Assembly: GCA_963839645.1 (NCBI GenBank)
Contig: CAWIVZ010000008.1
Coordinates: 1,240,001 to 1,304,000 of the forward strand
Reading direction: 5' to 3'
DNA length: 64,000 nucleotides
DNA from: PALSA-911 sp963839645
GTDB lineage: Bacteria; Pseudomonadota; Alphaproteobacteria; Acetobacterales; Acetobacteraceae
Positions 1 to 8,710 of this stretch are shown piece after piece; position 1 is the first letter of the stretch, and each line of letters opens with the position of its first letter. The notes beneath the pieces are model-generated. The model did no database searches and was not told the DNA's origin. It saw nothing but the letters and a program-made list of their open reading frames with translations. Position numbers and translations under genes: made by a program.

Positions 1-1125
1 GCTGCGCCATCGCCGGCACGCCCGGGGCGGCCTGGGCGCTGTCGCGCGCCGCTCACCACCGGGCCCTGCACGCGGCTGCCGGCCGGACGGGAGCGCCACG
101 CCCTGGCCCTGCTGCCGATCGCCCTGCTGCGGCTCGACCCGCAAACCACCGCCGGATTGCGCCGCCTCGGCCTGCGCCAGATCGGCGATCTGGCGCGTAT
201 CCCCCGCGGCGAGATCACCGCCCGCTTCGGCCCCCAGCCGCTGCTGCGGCTGGACCAGGCGCTGGGCGCGGCGGAGGAAGTCATCGCCTGGCCCCGGCCG
301 CCGGCGCCCTTCACCGAGCGGCTGGATTTCCCCGAGCCGATCGGCACGCCGGAAGATCTCAGCCACGCGCTCGATATCCTGACGCCCCGGCTCTGCGCCC
401 GCCTCTCCGGTCAGGACCAGGGCGCGCACCGCATCGCCGCGCAGTTCTTCCGCGTGGACAACACGATCCAGCGGATCGCCGTCGCCACCGCCCTGCCCTC
501 GCACGATGCCGCCTACCTGGCCAAGCTGCTGCGCGCGCAACTGGAAACCATCGACCCCGGCTTCGGCATCGAGGCGGTTCTGCTGCACGCCGAGGAAACC
601 GCCGGCCTGGCCACGCCGCAGGCCGGCTTTGCCGACATCGCCGCCAGCCAGGAGGCTTCGCGTCTTTCGACCGCCATCGACCGCCTTGCCAACCGGCTCG
701 GCCAGGGCCGGGTCTGGCGCGTGGCGCCGCGCGCCAGCCACGTGCCGGAACGGGCGGTGCAGAAAACCCCGCCACTGCAAAGCCAACCTGCCTGGGTCAC
801 CGATCCCTCCGCTCCACGCCCCATCCGACTGCTGCGCACGCCCGAACCGGTCGAGGTCACCGCCCCGGTGCCGGACGACCCACCCATCCTGTTCCACTGG
901 CGCCGCCGCCTGCACCGCGTCCGCGCCGCCGCCGGCCCCGAACGGATCGCGGCGGAATGGTGGCGGAAATCATCCCGCGAGAGCGAGGCTGTTCCCGAGA
1001 CCGACCGCATCCGCGACTACTACCGGGTGGAGGACACCGACGGCGCCCGCTTCTGGCTGTTCCGCACCGGCCTGCACGGCGGCGGCCGAACCCCGCGCTG
1101 GTACCTGCACGGGCTGTTCCCGTGA
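1..1125 (+). CDS. imuB: ImuB, Y-family polymerase-like mutasome subunit (5' truncated by window edge, frameshifted)
   Basis: This is the C-terminal part of ImuB, the catalytically inactive Y-family relative that links ImuA/RecA and the beta clamp to DnaE2 in SOS mutagenesis. Near the left edge, frame 3 reads CAIAGTPGAAWALSRA, which is the typical ImuB palm segment. From about base 75 the continuation (LLPIALLRLDPQTTAGLRRLGLRQIGDLARIPR) lies in frame 1, so there is a one-base frameshift around 50-85. The rest is open to the stop at 1125 and ends LHGLFP. The gene sits directly upstream of dnaE2 in the usual imuA-imuB-dnaE2 order. imuA would lie off the left edge. The frameshift fits the +1 error pattern seen elsewhere in the window. 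Confidence 0.85.
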   Translation, partial: AAPSPARPGRPGRCRAPLTTGPCTRLPAGRERHALALLPIALLRLDPQTTAGLRRLGLRQIGDLARIPRGEITARFGPQPLLRLDQALGAAEEVIAWPRPPAPFTERLDFPEPIGTPEDLSHALDILTPRLCARLSGQDQGAHRIAAQFFRVDNTIQRIAVATALPSHDAAYLAKLLRAQLETIDPGFGIEAVLLHAEETAGLATPQAGFADIAASQEASRLSTAIDRLANRLGQGRVWRVAPRASHVPERAVQKTPPLQSQPAWVTDPSAPRPIRLLRTPEPVEVTAPVPDDPPILFHWRRRLHRVRAAAGPERIAAEWWRKSSRESEAVPETDRIRDYYRVEDTDGARFWLFRTGLHGGGRTPRWYLHGLFP

Positions 1126-1135
1126 TGGCGCAAGC

Positions 1136-1369
1136 AAGGTTGGGGCTCCGCCCCAAACCCCAGGGGGGCTCCGCCCCTCCACCCCGCAAGGGAACTCGTT
1201 CCCTTGACCCTTTTAAATTGGTTTGTTGGGAAGAGGGCCGGGCAAGTGCCTATCAACGGCTACGTCGGTTGGGCCCTCTTCCCAACAAACCAGTCCATGG
1301 GGTTGAGGGGACGAGTTCCCTCACGGGTGCAGGGCGGAGCCCGCCGGGGTCTGGGGCGGAGCCCCAGCC
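1136..1369. repeat. Nested-hairpin element, family A, copy 1
   Basis: The whole imuB-dnaE2 gap is one pseudo-symmetric element. A perfect 21-bp inverted repeat (1219-1239 with 1272-1292, 32-nt loop) forms the centre. Outside it lie small hairpins: 1140-1156 (TTGGGGC/GCCCCAA), 1162-1178 and 1188-1205 on the left, and about 1305-1322, 1332-1342 and 1351-1367 (CTGGGGC/GCCCCAG) on the right. A second copy sits at 12468-12704. No coding sequence for a transposase is present. It resembles a REP/MITE-type non-autonomous element, and I do not recognise a named family. Confidence 0.85.
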
Positions 1370-4300
1370 TTGCTCGTGACCTACACGGAACTGCAGGCCG
1401 CCAGTGCGTTCTCCTTCCTGCGCGGCGCGTCCAGGGCGGAGGAGTTGGCCGCCACCGCCGCCGTTCTCGGCATCGAGGCCATCGGCATCGCCGACCGCAA
1501 CACGGTGGCCGGCGTGGTGCGCGCGCATGACGCCGCCAAGCAGGTCGGCATCCGCCTGCTGCCCGGTGCGCGGCTGGTGTTTCGCGACGGCACGCCCGAC
1601 CTGCTCTGCTACCCCACCGACCGCGCCGCCTGGGGCCGGCTGACGAAGCTGCTGACCAAAGGCAAAGGCCGCGCCCGGCACGGCGACGGTTCCGAGATCG
1701 CGCGCGCCACCAACCGCTGCCTGCTGGACTACGCCGACCTGCTCGAACACGGTGCCGGCCAGGCGCTGCTGGTGGTGCCGCCGCATCGCCTCGACACCGG
1801 ATTCCAAGCAGCCATCGACCGGATCGCCACGGATTTTCCCGCCGCCGGCATCGCCGCCAGCCGGCGCCATCGCGGCGACGATGCACGCCGGCTGCGGGCG
1901 CTGGACCGGATGAAGCTGCCCATGCTCGCGACCAACGACGTGCTCTATCACGCGCCCGAGCGCCGCCCGCTGCAGGATGCGCTGACCGCCATCCGCCTCG
2001 GCTGCCGGATCGACGCGGCCGGCCTGGCGCTGGAGCCGAACGGCGAACGCCACCTGAAATCCCCCAGGGAGATGGCGCGGCTGTTCCGCGACCACCCGCA
2101 CACCATCGCCCGCACCGGGGAGTTCGCCGCGCGCTGCCGCTTCTCGCTCGAGGAGCTGACCTACGAATACCCCGACGAGCCGGTTCCCCCCGGCACCACC
2201 GCGGACGCGCATCTGGCCGCGCTGACCTGGCAGGGCGCGGCCGAGCGCTACCCGGATGGCCTATCGGAAAAGTTGAAAAATGCCCTGGAGGCGGAGCTGC
2301 GCCTGATCGCCCAGCTTCAGTACGCCCGCTATTTCCTCACCGTGCACGACATCGTCCGCTATGCCCGCGCGCGCGGCATTCTGTGCCAGGGGCGCGGCTC
2401 GGCGGCCAATTCCGCGGTCTGCTACTGCCTCGGCGTCACCGCCGTCGATCCCGAGCAGATCGACCTGCTGTTCGCCCGCTTCATCTCCGCCGAACGCCAG
2501 GAACCGCCGGACATCGACGTCGATTTCGAGCACGAGCGGCGCGAGGAGGTGATCCAGTACATCTACCGGCGCTACGGCCGCGACCGCGCCGGCATCGCCG
2601 CCACGATCATCCATTACCGCCCGAAAAGCGCCATCCGCGACATCGGCAAGGCGATGGGCCTGTCGGACGACACCACCGCGCTGCTCAGCCAGCAATCGCG
2701 CCATTCCACCGGGGAGCTCTGGCCGGACGAGCGGCTGGCGGAGATCGGCCTCGATCCCGCCAGCCCCGTCCTGCGCCGCACCGTGGACCTGGCGCGCGAG
2801 CTGGTCGGCTTTCCCCGCCATCTGTCCCAGCATGTCGGCGGCTTCGTGCTGACACGCGGCCGGCTGGACGAGACGGTGCCGATCGGCCGCGCGGCGATGG
2901 ACCAGCGCACCTTCATCGAATGGGACAAGGACGACATCGACACGCTCGGCATCATGAAGGTGGATGTGCTGGCGCTGGGCATGCTGACCTGCATCCGCAA
3001 GGCGCTCGATCTGGTGGGGATCGCCGATCTCGCCGACGTCCCGCGCGAGGACCCGGCAGTCTACCGGATGCTGTCGCGCGGCGATTCCATCGGTGTGTTC
3101 CAGGTCGAATCCCGCGCCCAGATCTCCATGCTGCCGCGATTGCGGCCGAAGACGCTCTATGACCTCGTGATCGAGGTCGCCATCGTGCGTCCGGGACCGA
3201 TCCAGGGCGACATGGTGCACCCGTATCTGCGCCGCCGCTCCGGGCAGGAGCCGGTGGTCTATCCGTCCCCTGCCCCCGAACATGGCCCGGCCAACGAGCT
3301 GGAACAGGTGCTCGGCAAGACCCTCGGCGTGCCGCTGTTCCAGGAACAGGCGATGCGCCTGGCGATCACCGCGGCGGGCTTCACGCCGGAGGAAGCCAAC
3401 CAGCTGCGCCGCGCCATGGCCACGTTCCGCAATGTCGGCACCATCCACAGCTTCGGCGAGAAGCTGATCGAGGGCATGGTCGGCCGCGGCTACGAGCGCG
3501 ACTTCGCCGAGCGCTGCTTCCGCCAGATCGAGGGCTTCGGCACCTACGGCTTTCCCGAGAGCCACGCCGCCAGCTTCGCCCTGCTGGTCTATGTCTCCGC
3601 CTGGCTGAAATGCCACCACCCCGCGCGCTTCGCCTGCGCGCTGCTGAACTCCCAGCCCATGGGCTTCTACGCCCCGGCCCAGCTGGTGCGCGACGCGCGC
3701 GAACACGGCGCCGAGATCCGCGCCATCGACGTTACCGCCAGCCGCTGGGACTGCACGATGGAAAACGGCGCGCCGGGAAACGGCGCGACGGAAAACGGCG
3801 CCACCCTGCGGCTGGGCTTTCGCCTGATCTCCGGCTTTCGCCAGGACTGGGCCGGGCAGATCGAGGCCGTGCAGGCAACGGGCCTGCAAACCTTCGCCGA
3901 TCTGGTGCGCGCCGGCATTCCCCGCGCCGCCATCGTCGCGCTGGCGGAGGCGGATGCGCTGCGCGGCATCGGCCTCGATCGCCGGGCCGGGCTGTGGCAG
4001 GCGCGCGGCCTGACCGATGCGCCGCCCTTGCCCCTGTTCGCGCAACTGCCGCACGCCGTGCGCGCGGTCGATCTGCCCGCCATGCCGGCATCGGAGCAAA
4101 GCGTGGCCGACTACCGCGCCACCGGCCTGTCACTGAAGGCGCATCCGTTGCGCTTCCTGCGCCCGATGCTGGCGCGCGATGCCATCCGCAGCTGCGCGGA
4201 AGCCGGCGGCCTGGCGCACGGCACCCCGGTCCGCGTCGCCGGGCTGGTGCTGGTGCGCCAGCGGCCGGGCAATGGCGGGGTGGTGTTCTGCACCCTGGAG

Positions 4301-4552
4301 GACGAGACCGGTATCGCCAATCTGGTCATCTGGGCGAGCCTGCTGGACCGCTACCGCCGCGAAATCCTGACCAGCCGGCTGCTGCTGGCGATCGGGCGGG
4401 TGCAGCGTTCCGCCGAAAACGTGGTTCACATCATCGCCGAGCGCCTGGAAGACCGCAGCCCCCTGCTGGCGGAGCTGGTCGAGGCGGATCCCTCCCCCCA
4501 GCCAACGCACCGCCAAACGGTCAGCCTGCCACGGTCCCGGGACTTTCACTGA
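1370..4552 (+). CDS. dnaE2: Error-prone DNA polymerase DnaE2 (ImuC)
   Basis: This is the alpha-subunit-like C-family polymerase of the SOS mutasome, about 1060 aa. The N-terminal PHP domain begins YTELQAASAFSFLRGAS. The catalytic palm carries PDIDVDFEHERR with acidic residues near 381, 383 and 385, preceded by GRGSAANS. An OB-fold lies at about residues 950-1020 (GTPVRVAGLVLVRQRPG). Start choice is unusual. The first in-frame start is TTG at 1370, with GGAG at 1358-1361 eight bases upstream, and both lie in the end of the hairpin element. GTG at 1376 is the alternative. It is downstream of imuB with no other gene between. SOS induction is expected for the family, but no LexA box was seen inside the window. 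Confidence 0.95.
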   Translation: MLVTYTELQAASAFSFLRGASRAEELAATAAVLGIEAIGIADRNTVAGVVRAHDAAKQVGIRLLPGARLVFRDGTPDLLCYPTDRAAWGRLTKLLTKGKGRARHGDGSEIARATNRCLLDYADLLEHGAGQALLVVPPHRLDTGFQAAIDRIATDFPAAGIAASRRHRGDDARRLRALDRMKLPMLATNDVLYHAPERRPLQDALTAIRLGCRIDAAGLALEPNGERHLKSPREMARLFRDHPHTIARTGEFAARCRFSLEELTYEYPDEPVPPGTTADAHLAALTWQGAAERYPDGLSEKLKNALEAELRLIAQLQYARYFLTVHDIVRYARARGILCQGRGSAANSAVCYCLGVTAVDPEQIDLLFARFISAERQEPPDIDVDFEHERREEVIQYIYRRYGRDRAGIAATIIHYRPKSAIRDIGKAMGLSDDTTALLSQQSRHSTGELWPDERLAEIGLDPASPVLRRTVDLARELVGFPRHLSQHVGGFVLTRGRLDETVPIGRAAMDQRTFIEWDKDDIDTLGIMKVDVLALGMLTCIRKALDLVGIADLADVPREDPAVYRMLSRGDSIGVFQVESRAQISMLPRLRPKTLYDLVIEVAIVRPGPIQGDMVHPYLRRRSGQEPVVYPSPAPEHGPANELEQVLGKTLGVPLFQEQAMRLAITAAGFTPEEANQLRRAMATFRNVGTIHSFGEKLIEGMVGRGYERDFAERCFRQIEGFGTYGFPESHAASFALLVYVSAWLKCHHPARFACALLNSQPMGFYAPAQLVRDAREHGAEIRAIDVTASRWDCTMENGAPGNGATENGATLRLGFRLISGFRQDWAGQIEAVQATGLQTFADLVRAGIPRAAIVALAEADALRGIGLDRRAGLWQARGLTDAPPLPLFAQLPHAVRAVDLPAMPASEQSVADYRATGLSLKAHPLRFLRPMLARDAIRSCAEAGGLAHGTPVRVAGLVLVRQRPGNGGVVFCTLEDETGIANLVIWASLLDRYRREILTSRLLLAIGRVQRSAENVVHIIAERLEDRSPLLAELVEADPSPQPTHRQTVSLPRSRDFH
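3760..3804 (+). repeat. Three tandem 15-bp units inside dnaE2
   Basis: Three near-identical 15-bp units lie at 3760-3774, 3775-3789 and 3790-3804, each containing GGAAAACGGCGC or GGGAAACGGCGC. They encode ENGAP, GNGAT and ENGAT, in frame, in the region between the tau-binding/fingers part and the C-terminal OB-fold of DnaE2. Because the unit is a multiple of three, copy-number change would alter length but not frame. Confidence 0.8.
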
Positions 4553-4602
4553 TTTTTCCGTGTCCGGGATTTCCGAATCTTTTCAAGGAAATCGCCAAAA
4601 AA

Positions 4603-4685
4603 ATGTGATGTAGTTCACATCCCACGAGTAACGGATGGTTAATGCTTCATGAGGGTTCGTAAGAACATCCAAGATTTGTAAGAAC
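4603..4685 (+). promoter_or_regulatory. CRP/FNR-like palindrome and paired direct repeats upstream of the GNAT-like gene
   Basis: Bases 4603-4620 read ATGTGATGTAGTTCACAT. This contains a perfect match to the CRP-type half-site arrangement TGTGA-N6-TCACA (4604-4619). About 40 bp further on, GTAAGAAC occurs twice as a direct repeat (4659-4666 and 4678-4685), and the first copy is also part of GTTC-GTAA-GAAC (4655-4666). The site lies about 105 bp before the start codon at 4725, in an AT-richer leader. Which regulator binds is inference. Confidence 0.5.
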
Positions 4686-4724
4686 GCCGACGCGAAGACG
4701 CCAACGACAACAATCGGGGCCGCC

Positions 4725-5552
4725 ATGGAACATATCCTCGCCGATGCGGGTTTGCGCATGACCTATCTGCGTCATCCCTATCAACTCGATGAGTTGAACC
4801 AGGAAACAATCCTGCAGGATTTATCGGAAGGTGGGATCGAAAACCTGACCGCCGCCTACCTTACCAACATCAATCTCAGCGACTACGACCACCTGGTCCT
4901 TGCCACCGACTGCGGAACGGCACGGACGGTGGGCATGCTCGGGATCAACGAAGGCAGCATCGGGGAGGAACGCTTCCTGAAGCTGCGAACGGCATTCGTC
5001 GCCCCCGGCGCGCGCGGCCGCGGGATCATGGACCGGATGGCCGCGCACGCCCTGCTGCGGGTCGCCAGTTTCGGCCCGGTGCCGCAGGTGATCGTCGCAC
5101 GCACCTCCAACCCCGGCTGGTATCGCAACCTGCGCCGGCTGGCCAAGCGGTTCACCGGGGCGGTCTTCTTTCCCGACCACGATTATCCGGCCACGCGTCT
5201 GGACAGCGTCAAGCTCGCGCGGTGCCTGGCCCGCCAGCTTGCCCCCACCCTGCATTTCGACATCGACACCGCCAGGCTGCGCGGCGGGCGCATCGCCGCC
5301 GGCCTGCCCTATGGCAGGCTGGACGCCCTGCCGCCCTGCAAGGATCCGCGCATCGAAGCCCTGTTCGGCCGGCACCTGCAGCCAGCCGACCAGATGCTGC
5401 TGACGATCGACCTGCGTTCGCAAACCGAGGCGACCATCCTGGACGACGCACGGAAGGTGTACCGCGCCCGGGACCTCGCGCGCCTCAAGACCGCACTCGC
5501 CGTCGCGGCGCTGCTGGAAGTCTGCCTGGGAATCTTGCCCTTGGCCATCTGA
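4725..5552 (+). CDS. GNAT-like N-acyltransferase with C-terminal hydrophobic tail
   Basis: This is a 275-aa protein. Residues about 85-105 (LRTAFVAPGARGRGIMDRM) have the form of GNAT motif A, the acyl-CoA pyrophosphate loop. The N-terminal half resembles autoinducer-synthase or exosortase-associated acyltransferases in layout, but I cannot assign a substrate. The last about 20 residues (ALAVAALLEVCLGILPLAI) are hydrophobic and could anchor the protein in the membrane. It starts at ATG 4725 after a 170-bp AT-richer leader with a CRP-like palindrome, so it is probably transcribed alone. It is convergent with the next gene. Function unknown beyond likely acyl transfer. Confidence 0.6.
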   Translation: MEHILADAGLRMTYLRHPYQLDELNQETILQDLSEGGIENLTAAYLTNINLSDYDHLVLATDCGTARTVGMLGINEGSIGEERFLKLRTAFVAPGARGRGIMDRMAAHALLRVASFGPVPQVIVARTSNPGWYRNLRRLAKRFTGAVFFPDHDYPATRLDSVKLARCLARQLAPTLHFDIDTARLRGGRIAAGLPYGRLDALPPCKDPRIEALFGRHLQPADQMLLTIDLRSQTEATILDDARKVYRARDLARLKTALAVAALLEVCLGILPLAI

Positions 5553-5561
5553 GCAGGGCGG

Positions 5562-6350
5562 TTATCGCGCGGTCAGGCGCGCCCACGGCCCCTTGATGTC
5601 GCCCGGCGGCAGGCCGGCGATCTCGCTCACCAGCTTGCGCGTCATCGCCTCGCCGAAACTGCGGAAGTCATGCACTTCCAGCACAAAGCTGCCGGGACCG
5701 CCGGTCACGTTTTCCTGGTAGTATTTCGTCAGCCCGCCCGGCGGCTGCACATGCGCGAAGGTCCAGGACACCGGGTGGTCGTTGATGATCGTCAGGCCGT
5801 TGATGATGATGCCGGCCTGCAGCGCCGCGTCGCGCGCCTCGGTCACTTCCCCCCCGGCATTGTTGGTGCCATCGCCGCACACGTCGATCACCCGCCGGGT
5901 CGCGTCCATGCCGCTCTCGGCCAGCAGCCCGACCGCCTGGTCGATCCCGCCGGAGATAGAGGTGCGGCCCCAAAAGGAGCGTGCCTCCGCCTTCAGCCGA
6001 TCGGCGAAGCCCCGGGCGGAAGCCTCGTCATGGATGTCGGTCCAGCCGATCACCGTGCGCACCTCGCCGAGGCCGGCGAATTCGACATAGGCGACCGCGA
6101 TCGCACCCAACGCCCCGCCCTGGATGGCGGTCAGCACGCGCGGATCGGTGAATGCCGCCGCGTAGCCCTGCTTCTCCAGATCGAATTCCGCGTCGTCGAC
6201 GCTGCGGGAAACGTCGGTCACCAGGACCAGCGCGAGGTCCACATGCTCCGCCGCCCGCGCCGCCGGCGTGCCGGCCAGCGTCCCCAACAGGCAGAACGGC
6301 AGCAGAAGCGCGCCGGGAGATCGGACAAACGCGTGGACAAGTGGGTGCAC
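5562..6350 (-). CDS. Secreted DUF1194 protein with von Willebrand A domain
   Basis: The protein has 262 aa, with a signal peptide of about 33 residues ending ARAAEHVD. The mature part is one VWA-like domain whose MIDAS motif is D46-V-S48-R-S50 (VTDVSRSVDD). A later GDGTNNAGG segment supplies further metal-site residues. This matches the DUF1194 family of periplasmic proteins common in alphaproteobacteria, whose role is not established. Its stop is only 10 bp from that of the convergent GNAT-like gene, and no terminator hairpin is visible between them. Confidence 0.85.
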   Translation of the reverse strand: MHPLVHAFVRSPGALLLPFCLLGTLAGTPAARAAEHVDLALVLVTDVSRSVDDAEFDLEKQGYAAAFTDPRVLTAIQGGALGAIAVAYVEFAGLGEVRTVIGWTDIHDEASARGFADRLKAEARSFWGRTSISGGIDQAVGLLAESGMDATRRVIDVCGDGTNNAGGEVTEARDAALQAGIIINGLTIINDHPVSWTFAHVQPPGGLTKYYQENVTGGPGSFVLEVHDFRSFGEAMTRKLVSEIAGLPPGDIKGPWARLTAR

Positions 6351-6427
6351 CGCACGATCCTCCTTTCCATCGACGCAGCGATCATGCTCCCACCGGGCTC
6401 CGCGTCAAAGAAAATCGCACCCGCCGC

Positions 6428-7280
6428 CTACCAGCCGAAACCCGCGATCACCGCCGCCGGATTGAGGCCAGCCGCGGCGGCCGCGGCGCTGGCCCGGGAG
6501 GTATCGCCCGCCAGCGCCTCGCCATGCAGTCCGCCCAGCACCCAGCAGGCCGCCACGCCGCACCGCCGCCGCGCCGGCGATGTCGGTGCGCAGCGAGTCT
6601 CCCACCGCCATCACCCGGTCCGCCGGCAGGTCCAGCATGCGGAACACCGGGCCGTAGATCGCCGGATCGGGCTTGCCCAGCGAACGGACATCGCCGCCCA
6701 TCTCCTGATACCGCACCGCCAGCGATCCCGCGCACAGCACCCGCACGCCGCCGCGGATCACTTCCAGATCGGGGTTGGCGCAGATCATCTTCAGCCCGGC
6801 CGCCCGGCATTCCGCCAGCACCGGCTCGAACTCCGCCATGTCCGATGGGTTGCGGTGATCGTCGGGGCCGGTGTTGAGCACGAATTCCGCCTCGGCCGGG
6901 GTGGCGACCTGCGTCAATTCCAGCCCCTCCAGCACGTTGCGGTCGCGGTCCGGGCCCAGATGGAAGACGCGCGTGCCCAGCCCCTGCCACCAACCGTCCG
7001 GCCGGTCGCGCAGATGGCGGTACACCGCCTCCCCGCTGGTCAGGATGTCGGTGTACAGATCGTCGGGAATGCCCATCCGCCGCATCGAGGATTGCGCCGC
7101 GTGGTTGCGCCGTGGCGCGTTGGACAGCATCACCACCCGCTTGCCGGCATCGCGCAGCCGCGTCAGGCAGTCCACCGCGCCGGGATAGGGCTTCACCCCG
7201 TCATGCACGACGCCCCAGAGATCGACGATGAAGCCGTCATAGCGCCCGGCGAGCGGGGCGAAGGCGGGTAGGAAATCCAT
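6428..7280 (-). CDS. HAD-superfamily class IIA hydrolase (frameshifted near 6562)
   Basis: This is a predicted phosphatase of the HAD-IIA group (TIGR01459 type). The N-terminal motif is FIVDLWGVVHDG with the nucleophile Asp at residue 20, motif II is VVMLSNAPRR, and the late motif is GDSLRTDIAGA. Frame 1 loses homology after IAGAAA. The adjacent frame continues CGVAACWVLGGLHGEALAGD and ends VIAGFGW with a stop at 6428-6430, so one extra base near 6560-6563 explains the break. The start codon overlaps the pyrD stop (TGATG), so it is translationally coupled to pyrD. Substrate unknown. Confidence 0.8.
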
Positions 7281-8347
7281 CAGGCAACTCCTGCCAAATT
7301 CTTCGCATCGGTGCCCACGGCATCGCGCACGCTGGCGAAGCCGGCCTGGCGCAACGAGACCAGCAATTCCCGCTTCAGGCGGGGGATCAGCGCCGGGCCG
7401 GCATAGGCCAGTTCGCTATACAGTTGCACCAGGCTGGCGCCGGCCTGGATCTTCCGGAACGCGTCGGCGCCGGTGCGCACGCCGCCGGCGCCGATCAGCG
7501 TCAGCCGGCCGCGCGCCAGCAGGGAGGTCTTGGCCAGCACCCGGGTGGAGAGTGCGAACAGCGGCGCGCCGGACAGCCCGCCGGCCTGGCGCGCGTTCGC
7601 CGAGCGCAGCCCGGGCGGGCGGGAAATGGTGGTGTTGGACACGATCAGCCCCTGCACGCCGCCGGCGACGCAGGTCGCCACCACCGCGGCGATGCCGGCA
7701 TCAGCCAGATCGGGGGCGATTTTCACCAGCAGCGGCGGGCGATTTGGCACCGCCCGGTTCACCGCGGCCAGGATCGCCGCCAGCCGCGTCTCGCCCTGCA
7801 GGTCGCGCAGGCCGGGCGTGTTCGGCGAGGACACGTTGATCACGATGTAGTCCGCGCGCCTGGCAACGGCGGCGATCAGCGCCGGATAGTCCCGCTCCGG
7901 GTCCGCGTTGTCCTTGTTGATGCCGACATTGGCGCCCAGCGGCACCCGCCCGCGCGGCACGGCGGCGAAGCGCTCCAGATACGCCTGCAGCCCCTCATTG
8001 TTGAAGCCGTTGCGGTTGATCACCGCCCGGTCCTCCGGCAGCCGGAATAGCCGCGGCAGAGGATTGCCAAACTGCGGCCGCGGCGTAACGGTGCCGGTCT
8101 CGACCAAGCCAAAGCCCAGCCGCATCAGCGCGCCGGCGGCCACCGCGTTCTTGTCGAACCCGGCGGCCAGGCCGATCGGGTTGGCGAAATGCAGCCCCAT
8201 CGCATCGACCGCCAACGCGGGATCGTCCCCTCCGGCGGCACTGCCGGCGAGCCCGAGCCGCAATGCCCGCAGCGCCAGCAGATGGGCCCGCTCGGGGTCC
8301 ATCCAGCGCAGCAGGGGGATGAGGGCTGAAGCAATGGCGGGGGTCAT
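7280..8347 (-). CDS. pyrD: Dihydroorotate dehydrogenase (quinone), class 2
   Basis: It oxidises dihydroorotate to orotate with quinone as acceptor, the fourth step of pyrimidine synthesis, at the inner membrane. The start MTPAIASALIPLLRWMDPERAH (355 aa) is preferred, giving the amphipathic N-terminal helix of class 2 enzymes. Visible landmarks are GLAAGFDKNA, INRNGFNN, the active-site segment INVSSPNTPGLR, KIAPDL, SNTTISR and the FMN-phosphate loop IGAGGV. The gene overlaps the downstream HAD gene by one base. Confidence 0.95.
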   Translation of the reverse strand: MTPAIASALIPLLRWMDPERAHLLALRALRLGLAGSAAGGDDPALAVDAMGLHFANPIGLAAGFDKNAVAAGALMRLGFGLVETGTVTPRPQFGNPLPRLFRLPEDRAVINRNGFNNEGLQAYLERFAAVPRGRVPLGANVGINKDNADPERDYPALIAAVARRADYIVINVSSPNTPGLRDLQGETRLAAILAAVNRAVPNRPPLLVKIAPDLADAGIAAVVATCVAGGVQGLIVSNTTISRPPGLRSANARQAGGLSGAPLFALSTRVLAKTSLLARGRLTLIGAGGVRTGADAFRKIQAGASLVQLYSELAYAGPALIPRLKRELLVSLRQAGFASVRDAVGTDAKNLAGVA

Positions 8348-8413
8348 GCAGGCGCGGTTATGCCCGCGCCCGCCGCCCAAGGAAAGCATCGGTGAAGCGC
8401 ATCAGTGCAACGC

Positions 8414-8659
8414 TCAGCACATCCGCGCGGTGACCAGTTCGCCGCGGCCTTCCTCGCCGCGCGGCACGATCGTCAGCATCCGCGCCCCGTCCGCGCCGGA
8501 AACCATCAGCATGTCCCCGCCCGTCAGCATGTCGGCGGCGCCACCGAAGAAGCCCGGCTGCTCCACCCGCGCCAAGCCATCCTGGCCGGCCTTGTAATGC
8601 CAGAGGGTGAAACCGTTGGCGTAGGCGAGCACGGAGAGATTGCGAACAGCAAAGGCCAT
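8414..8659 (-). CDS. Small conserved-looking hypothetical protein
   Basis: An 81-aa protein starting MAFAVRNLSVLAYANGFTLWHYKAG. I recognise no domain. It has alternating hydrophobic and charged segments suggesting a small beta-rich soluble protein, with no signal peptide or TM segment. A good Shine-Dalgarno (AAAGGA) sits 7 bases before ATG 8659. The same frame is open further upstream to ATG 8740 (MSAVSPPQTGAAIPPDGG), which would run through a terminator-like hairpin, so the short start is preferred. It lies 67 bp upstream of pyrD in the same direction. Confidence 0.6.
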   Translation of the reverse strand: MAFAVRNLSVLAYANGFTLWHYKAGQDGLARVEQPGFFGGAADMLTGGDMLMVSGADGARMLTIVPRGEEGRGELVTARMC

Positions 8660-8679
8660 GGCGGAAATCCTTTCGACAC

Positions 8680-8710
8680 AAAAAAAGCCGCCATCCGGAG
8701 GGATGGCGGC
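8680..8710 (-). terminator. Intrinsic terminator or attenuator 20 nt upstream of the small ORF
   Basis: On the minus strand, a 10-bp perfect stem (GCCGCCATCC with GGATGGCGGC) closed by a 4-nt loop is followed by seven T residues (8686 down to 8680). This is a textbook rho-independent terminator. It could end the upstream gene (8814-9243), but its T-run stops only 20 nt before ATG 8659. A possible minus-strand -35 (TTGACA, 8790-8785) lies about 75 bp further upstream. Together these suggest leader attenuation. Confidence 0.75.

Noticed and set aside
2261..4099. Long open frame (612 codons) antisense to dnaE2
   Set aside because: High GC makes the complementary frame stop-poor; the translation is compositionally biased (His/Gly/Ala/Gln) and matches nothing, while the plus strand is clearly DnaE2.
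4655..4685. LexA box upstream of the GNAT-like gene
   Set aside because: The alphaproteobacterial LexA site is GTTC-N7-GTTC; here the GAAC copies are 15 bases apart and the inverted GTTC-GAAC pair is 4 apart, so the spacing does not fit.
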